This document shows positions 58,534-64,000 of a DNA stretch of 64,000 bases, piece by piece (position 1 is the stretch's first letter; each line of letters opens with the position of its first letter). The notes beneath the pieces are model-generated. The model was not told the DNA's origin and ran no database searches. It saw only the letters and a program-made list of their open reading frames with translations. The stretch lies in NCBI GenBank assembly GCA_033065855.1, contig JAVXUO010002636.1, positions 1 to 64,000 on the forward strand. The letters are read 5' to 3'. Source of the stretch: Escallonia rubra. Lineage: Eukaryota; Streptophyta; Magnoliopsida; Escalloniales; Escalloniaceae. The position numbers and the translations under genes are program-made.

Positions 58534-59429
58534 CCGTGGCGGAGCTAGTGGGTGGCACCGGTGGGCTAGTGCCCACCTACTCCTCCAAAATTTTTTTTTT
58601 CTTTTATGTGGTATGTTTTACCCACAATGATAAAAGTGCCCACCTAAAAATTCTAAAATTACTTAAATGAGATATTTTTTTTAGTTATTTTACATGTTAA
58701 AATACCTAAATGTTTTAGTGAAAGTTAAAAGAAATGTCATTTTAATCATTTTAAAGCTAAACTTATACAAATAAATATATATATAAAAAAAAAAGCAAAG
58801 TTCAAACTCCAAATAAGTAAACACATAAAGTCAACATATTTAACCACACAGTTTAGACTTTACAAGGCCATAGAGCACACCGCCTTTGGGCTCTGACTGC
58901 TACACCGCATTTTTGCCTCTGGCTTCACCTGTTTTCTTCTCTCCCTCCTCCGGCTGGTTTACATGTTGATCCAATAAAGTCAAGCCAGCCGTTTGGTGGC
59001 TTTGGGATAAAAATTGCTACCCTCGATTGGTATTGTAACAGAAGGAGATTTTTTCAATCTTGTTTTTGAGATGACCTGAATCGTGTTGAAGTGCTGCTTG
59101 TTGGCTGGTGGCAATTTCACGGTAAACTCCTTGTTTGTATTTTAACACCCGAAGGTCATGGCAGTGATTTTCATGGTAAGATCCGTGTTTGGAACTTATA
59201 ATTTGCATGTTTAACTGTAGTAACAATTAGACCTTTAACACCCAAATAATTCTTTGTTGAGCTTCTGCTTGAGTTATTTAGACAGAACTAAGGGAATTCG
59301 AATTTCACTATTTTATTAGTTTGAAAGTGGACTTAATTCCATGAAAATTTAACTTTTGCTGGCATAAAAGCGTGGACAAGCATATTGGGGCATGAATTTC
59401 AATTTGTGAATATCCTTCTCGCTGAATCT

Positions 59430-59438
59430 TTAAAAAAA
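59430..59438 (+). repeat. 9-bp target duplication of nested Mutator-like element, left copy
   Basis: TTAAAAAAA is repeated at 60717-60725. The sequence is low in complexity, so chance agreement is less unlikely than usual. Confidence 0.8.
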
Positions 59439-59694
59439 GGGCTAATTACACTTATATCCCTGAGGTTTGGGTATAATTACAGCCAAGGACAACGAGTTTC
59501 AAAATGTAACATTCCGTGACCAAACACTTTTAAAATGTATCAGCCGTGTCCATCCGTTAGGGTTCCATCCAAAAATTGTACTTTTTGTATGATGTCATCA
59601 ATATGTATTTTTAAAATGACGATACTACCCCTTGTACTGTATATATTGAAAAATATTTGTTTATTATATTTGATTTATTTATCAATTTTAGTTT

Positions 59695-60085
59695 TAGGAT
59701 ATTCTTGAAACCCTAATTTACAAATTTGGATATTCTTGAAACCCTAATTTGAAAATTAGGATTTTCTTGAAACCCTAATTTACAAATTAGGATTTTCTTG
59801 AAACCCTAATTTGCAAATTAGGATTTTCTTGAAACTTTAATTTGCAAATTAGGGTTTTCTTGAAACCCTAATTTGCAAATTAGGGTTTTATGTTCTCTCT
59901 CCCATTGCCTGTGAATCTGAAGTCCTCGCCGGCCGTCACCTCCCTCCCCCGTCCAAATGATTTAATTAGGGTTTCAAAATCAACCCTAATTTAAAAGTTA
60001 GGGTTTTGAAACCTTAAAATTAGGGTTTCAGAACCCTAATTTTGAAATTAGGGTTTCAGAACCCTAATTTTGAAATTAGGGTTTA
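59695..60085. repeat. Array of telobox-containing units (AAACCCTAA)
   Basis: About six units of 33 bp with the core CTTGAAACCCTAATTT followed by its complement AAATTAGG occupy 59705-59890. After a 60-bp gap, further inverted TTAGGGTTT/AAACCCTAA copies run to 60085. AAACCCTAA is 1.3 units of the plant telomere repeat and also a known promoter motif. Here the copies are separated by AT-rich spacers, so this is not a telomere tract. Confidence 0.85.
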
Positions 60086-60296
60086 TCCACATCTGGAATC
60101 TTGCCGCCGGCAGCCCCATCTCCCTCCCTGGACCCATGTCGCCGGTAACCCAAGCCCCCTCCCTTCCCCCAAACCCACGTCGTCGCTGCCCTTCCCTCAG
60201 CCCCTCATCGTCGCCGTGGTGACAGATCTCCACCTTCTTCGCAGATCGCCCATAGTTGCAGATCTCCACCGTCGCTGCTCTTCTCGCAGTTGCTGA

Positions 60297-60510
60297 TCCG
60301 GGGTGGGCGGTGACGGGGAAGGGGGAGGTAGGCGGTGACGGGGAAGGGGGAGGTAGGCGGTGACGGGGTGACGAGGAAAGGGGAGGCAGATGGGGTGCGG
60401 CGTCGGGGAAGGGGGAGGAAGAATGGGTGGGTGGGTGACGGGGAAGGGGGAGGCAGGGGTGGGTGGGTGACGGGGAAGGGGGATGCAGATGAGGGGGTGG
60501 GGGGGTAAAG
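60297..60510 (+). repeat. G-rich minisatellite
   Basis: Units of about 25 bp containing GTGACGGGGAAGGGGGAGG repeat about seven times with drift. The many GGGG runs on the plus strand could form G-quadruplexes. Confidence 0.85.
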
Positions 60511-60716
60511 TAAAGATGAAATAAAGTTTTTTTTTAATGAAGTAATGGCATTAAAAAAAAATAAGGTTCTAACTCAGGGGCAATACAGTCTTTTCATTAA
60601 AACCGTTAAGATTTTTAGGGTTCCGTTTGTCGATGGACATAAGTGTTACATTTTGAAACTTTGTGTCCTTGAGTGTAATTACCCCCAAACCTCAGGGACA
60701 TAGGTGTAATTAACCC

Positions 60717-60725
60717 TTAAAAAAA
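60717..60725 (+). repeat. 9-bp target duplication of nested Mutator-like element, right copy
   Basis: TTAAAAAAA, identical to 59430-59438. Confidence 0.8.
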
Positions 60726-60770
60726 TAATTCTAGTGCCCACCCCCTTCAACATTTCTGGCTCCGCCACTG

Positions 60771-60778
60771 TGTGGCAG
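60771..60778 (+). repeat. 8-bp target duplication of second hAT element, right copy
   Basis: TGTGGCAG, 7 of 8 bases as at 58526-58533. Confidence 0.75.
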
Positions 60779-60779
60779 T

Positions 60780-62060
60780 GTGTGTAATGTGTTTAGTTAG
60801 GTGTCTTAGGGTGTGTACATGTTTTAGTGTGTGCATACTAGTACAATTGTGCGCGGAAATTGGTGTGTGCAAGTTGGTGTTTGGGTGTTGTAGAGAGGGA
60901 AGTGACGAGGGGAAGTGGATATGAATTAAGGCTTAAGGAAGAAGATGAATAGAAAAACGTCGCTAAAACCCTTTATTTCCAGCAGCCCATTGCCCAAAAT
61001 TTTGAAGTTAGTTCCGAGCATATTTTGGCCAAGTGCAAAACAGAAACCCATCTAATTTTTACGAAATCTACATCACGGAATTTTCTGGGTAAGCAAAGGA
61101 CTTTAAATGATTTTATTTCAAAAACAACTTTTTGATTTATTTAATATAGCAACTAAATCTATTTTTACCTTAAAATTTTACAGTAACCTTGTTTTGTCGA
61201 GAAACTTTAGTGTTTAAAATTTCATGGCATTTCGATGACAATTACTTTTTTTAGTGGAATCGGCCTCTTAGCGCTCAATTCAGATACCGGATAGGTTTTC
61301 AAGCAAACATTTCTCCGAAGGACTTTTTAGTCCAAAAATACTTCAGATTGCTTAAAATGGTAGTTTAAAGTGTTTTTTGATATTTTTCGGTGCGTTAGAC
61401 ACTAGGAGTGTTTTGGTAATTTCTCACCCGAGAAAAGGGATTTTTGATAATTTTACATACAAGAGGGATATTTTATGATATGACAGCTAAAATGCTGTAA
61501 TTAATTTCTTGAGCATGATCACAATGTAGTTTTCCATGATGGATTAGCATCTGAATTTCATCATCATTGTTTGTATCTCAGTTTCAACATTGATTTTGTT
61601 CGGGAAGTTTTGGGTAAGAGATAAAGAATTGTGCTTGACTGGCTTGCCTCTAATTCAAATTGTTGTTTTCAAAATTCAGGGCCTAAGATGCAAAAAGTTA
61701 AAATGTTTAGAGAAAATCAAATTTTTTTTTAAAAAAGACCTAGAAGACAAACTAGTAAGAATATTATATGTGAAAGCATCATACCTTCGTACCAATTTTC
61801 CTTATTGTGTGACATCTGTTATCTTTGCTGGACTTTATATCGAAAACTTGGATATAAAGCAACCCCCACCAACACACACACTCGCACAAACACACAAAAA
61901 GAAAGAAAAACAAGCTTGAATTCCCATAGGATAGAGATAATTTTGATTATCTTACATACGAGAAGGATATTGTGGTGATTTAGATACGAGAAGGGTGTTT
62001 TTGGTAAATTTCACATGCAAGGGAAGGGGTATTCTGGTAATTTTCTATACCAGTAGCAAA
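60780..62060 (+). mobile_element. LTR remnant, continuing from 58222-58525
   Basis: The stretch 60900-61480 parallels 19330-19880: ACATCACGGAATTTTCTGGG near 61070, TTTACAGTAACCTTGTTTTG near 61177 and GGACTTTTTAGTCC near 61320. The phrase ACATACGAGAAGGATATT near 61955 is a further LTR-type unit reaching the end of the Hsp70 gene. The part 61490-61915 does not match the other copies and holds no recognised gene. Confidence 0.55.
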
Positions 62061-62068
62061 ATTAGCAG

Positions 62069-63726
62069 TCATGCATATTTGAGCATCAGGATTTCTTTCT
62101 CATGCATCTTCGCAAGAATAGGGTTGCTTATGCCCTTGAGCTCCTCCATCTTGTACTCAAACTCGTCAACCTCCGCAAGCTGGTTACTGTCCAACCACTG
62201 AATTGCCTGGTCAACTGCATCCACAATCTTCTTCTTGTCAGCCGCAAAGAACTTGTAATTAATCTCCTTAGCCTCCACATCCGTTTTCATACTATATGCA
62301 TAGTGTTCTAGGGCGATTTTGGCCTCAACCTTCTTCTTGTTCTCCTCATCCTCAGCCTTGTACTTCTCAGCGTCCTCTACCATCTTCTCAATCTCTTCCT
62401 TGGACAACCTTCCCTCCTCATTGGTGATGGTAATATTATTCTTCTCGCCAGTAGTTTTATCCTCAGCAGAGACAGTCAAGATGCCATTGGCGTCAACATC
62501 AAAACATACGTTGATCCTTGGAACTTCCTTTGGTGCTGGTTGAATTCCAGATAACGTAAATTTACCCAACAAAATGTTGTCTTTGGTTAATGGTCTTTCA
62601 CCCTGGTACACTTGAATTAACACATTAGGCTGGTTGTCACGGATTGTAGTGGTCGCCTTCTCCATTACGGTGGGAATCGTCGTGTTTCTTGGAACCACAA
62701 CAGTCATAATGCCACCTTCAGTCTCCCAGCCAAGAGAAAGCGGGGCAACATCCAAGAGCGTTAGGTCTTGAACCTTCCCATCCAAGATAGCAGCCTGAAC
62801 AGCAGCACCATAGGCAACAGCCTCATCCTGGTTAATACTCTTGCACAGCTCCTTGCCATTGAAGAAATCCTGCAAAAGTTGCTGCACTTTGGGAATTCTG
62901 GTAGACCCACCAACAAGAACCACGTCATGGACACTGCTTTTATCCACCTTGGCATCTTTCAGACAAGATTCAACAGGCACCAGGCATCCCCTAAAGAGAT
63001 CCATGTTGATTTCCTCAAATCTGGCACGAGTAAAGTTCGTGAAGAAATCAATGCCCTCAAACAGACAATCAACTTCAATTTGGGTCTGAACAGTGGACGA
63101 GAGAGTCCTTTTAGCTCTCTCGCAATCAACTCTCAACCTCCTAAGGGCTCTCGGATCTCCACTGATATCCTTCCTGTGTTTCCTTTTAAACTCCTGAACA
63201 AAGTGGTTGACCATTCTGTTATCAAAGTCCTCTCCTCCAAGGTGAGTATCACCAGCAGTGGCCTTCACTTCAAATTCACCCCCTTCCATGGTGAGAAGAG
63301 AGACATCAAAAGTACCGCCACCCAGATCAATAATAAGAACATTCCTTACACCGACAGCCGTTCCTTTTTTCTCAAAGCCGTAAGCAATTGCTGCAGCAGT
63401 AGGCTCATTGATGATGCGCAGCACATTGAGACCAGCAATAACTCCAGCATCCTTGGTAGCCTGGCGCTGAGCGTCATTAAAATAGGCAGGGACAGTAACA
63501 ACAGCATTCTTTACTGCAGATCCAAGGTAGGCCTCAGCAATCTCGCGCATCTTAACGAGGACCATGGAAGAGATCTCCTCAGCAGCCAGTTGCTTCTCCT
63601 GACCTTTGTAGTTGACCACAATCATAGGCTTGTCATTAGTACCGGCAATGACTTTAAAGGACCACAGCTTCATGTCACTTTGTACTGTGTCATCAGTGAA
63701 TCTCCTACCAATCAATCGCTTTGCAT
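62069..63726 (-). CDS. HSP70: Cytosolic Hsp70 (heat shock cognate 70), exon 2, 3' truncated
   Basis: Hsp70 is an ATP-dependent chaperone that binds unfolded protein segments. Exon 2 starts at 63726 after a clear acceptor (TTTTTATGCCAG), at the position of the single conserved plant Hsp70 intron, inside the Asp of V-F-D-A-K-R. The frame stays open for 551 residues. It includes [68 protein letters not shown], the substrate-binding domain and [12 protein letters not shown] of the lid. The ATP motif IDLGTTYS belongs to exon 1, which lies beyond 64000. The end is abnormal: [14 protein letters not shown] and stop replace the Gly-rich tail and EEVD. A four-residue gap (ILDGKVQDL, where the family has an extra E-G-N-E-like stretch) and several unusual residues set it apart from standard HSC70. 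It may be a diverged expressed copy or a young pseudogene. Confidence 0.85.
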
Positions 63727-64000
63727 CTGGCATAAAAACAAACACAAGCATCTTAGCTGTGTAAGTTTACCAGAGCAAGCGATACAGAAGATCTATTGAT
63801 ACTGCTTATAGTAAAAATTATTCACTTATCGTCAAGTATACTTCTTACACACAATATAATTTTGATGACCACCAATATTGATTTCAAAAGCAGAATTCTA
63901 TCAAAAGTAAATACTAGAGGAGACACGAGAATACTTTTGTAAGTAGGTTGGTTAAACAACTTGCCATAGTTTTTCATAATCTCTTCCTATATACTTCTGG
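63727..64000 (-). other. Intron 1 of the Hsp70 gene
   Basis: No Hsp70 exon 1 coding sequence is present up to the window edge. The sequence is AT-rich, as expected for an intron. The in-frame ATG near 63749 lies in this intron and is not the start. Confidence 0.75.

Larger units (their letters stand above)
59439..60716. mobile_element. Mutator-like (Pack-MULE-type) element with telobox and G-rich repeat arrays
   Basis: The 1,278-bp element has inverted repeats of about 75 bp (left GGGCTAATTACACTTATATC, right ending GGTGTAATTAACCC) and a 9-bp duplication TTAAAAAAA. It encodes no transposase. The interior has three parts: an array of AAACCCTAATTT units (59695-60085), a GC-rich segment with a short open frame (60042-60296), and a G-rich minisatellite (60297-60510). 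The GC-rich segment may be captured host DNA but I do not recognise the gene. Confidence 0.85.
58534..60770. mobile_element. Non-autonomous hAT element with a nested Mutator-like element
   Basis: The termini CCGTGGCGGAGCTAG (58534) and CTGGCTCCGCCACTG (ending 60770) are inverted copies of the common plant hAT end CAGTGGCGGAGCCAG. They are flanked by an 8-bp duplication with one mismatch. The subterminal phrase GTGCCCACC occurs at both ends. No transposase is visible. Without the 1,278-bp element nested inside, it is about 0.95 kb. A related broken copy lies at 44116-44700. Confidence 0.85.

Noticed and set aside
59695..59890. Regularly spaced short repeats that might suggest a CRISPR array
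   Set aside because: The spacers are not unique, the DNA is plant nuclear, and the units lie inside a transposon.
59695..60085. Interstitial telomere tract
   Set aside because: Units are 33 bp with AT-rich spacers and alternate in orientation; there is no run of consecutive TTTAGGG repeats.
62768..63799. 343-codon ORF on the plus strand
   Set aside because: It lies antisense to the Hsp70 exon. Long antisense frames are a known by-product of Hsp70 codon use; the minus-strand reading has the real domain motifs.

Overview
This 64-kb window is nuclear DNA of a flowering plant, most likely a eudicot. The evidence is a long R1R2R3-MYB gene with GT-AG introns, a plant-type cytosolic Hsp70 gene, and dense nests of plant LTR retrotransposons (Ty1/copia, Ty3/gypsy of the Tat and chromovirus lineages), hAT, Mutator-like and Stowaway DNA elements. 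About two thirds of the window is transposable-element sequence. I cannot name the species.

Layout. Positions 1-617 hold nothing recognisable. A degenerate Ty1/copia element (about 617-6560) is split in its gag by a 1,583-bp non-autonomous hAT element with a perfect 8-bp target duplication (1091-2673). Next come a Tat-lineage gypsy fragment (6580-7986) and a second, longer Tat element (7987-17090) whose integrase is interrupted by a 3,000-bp solo LTR (13725-16724). An antisense plant-mobile-domain pseudogene follows (17460-19135), then an LTR remnant (19180-20830) and a Stowaway MITE (21634-22034).

From 22257 to 41655 lies a multi-level nest on the minus strand. The outer layer is the 3' LTR and last pol codons of a chromovirus. 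Into it went a Pack-MULE carrying the first part of a phosphoglycerate dehydrogenase gene (23068-24123) and a 15-kb chromodomain gypsy element with both LTRs (25773-40772). Inside that element is a very young insertion (27593-34961) with an abnormal structure: a complete LTR in reverse, 296 bp of forward LTR end, a primer-binding site, a non-coding interior and a complete forward LTR, all within one 5-bp target duplication. This is the most unusual object in the window.

The right third is genic. A complete MYB3R (R1R2R3-MYB) gene spans about 44.9-55.2 kb; I could join 11 coding exons with consistent phases into 1,037 codons. It has AACGG (MSA-type) cores upstream of the leader. Downstream are a fold-back MITE (57181-57513), a short-chain dehydrogenase pseudogene (57679-58221), an hAT element (58534-60770) with a Mutator-like element inside it (59439-60716), LTR remnants (60780-62060), and exon 2 of a cytosolic Hsp70 gene on the minus strand (62069-63726). 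The Hsp70 3' end is truncated and lacks the EEVD tail; its first exon lies beyond the right edge.

The two cellular genes do not form a functional unit: one is a cell-cycle transcription factor, the other a chaperone. The rest is transposon history, which the target duplications let one order in time.
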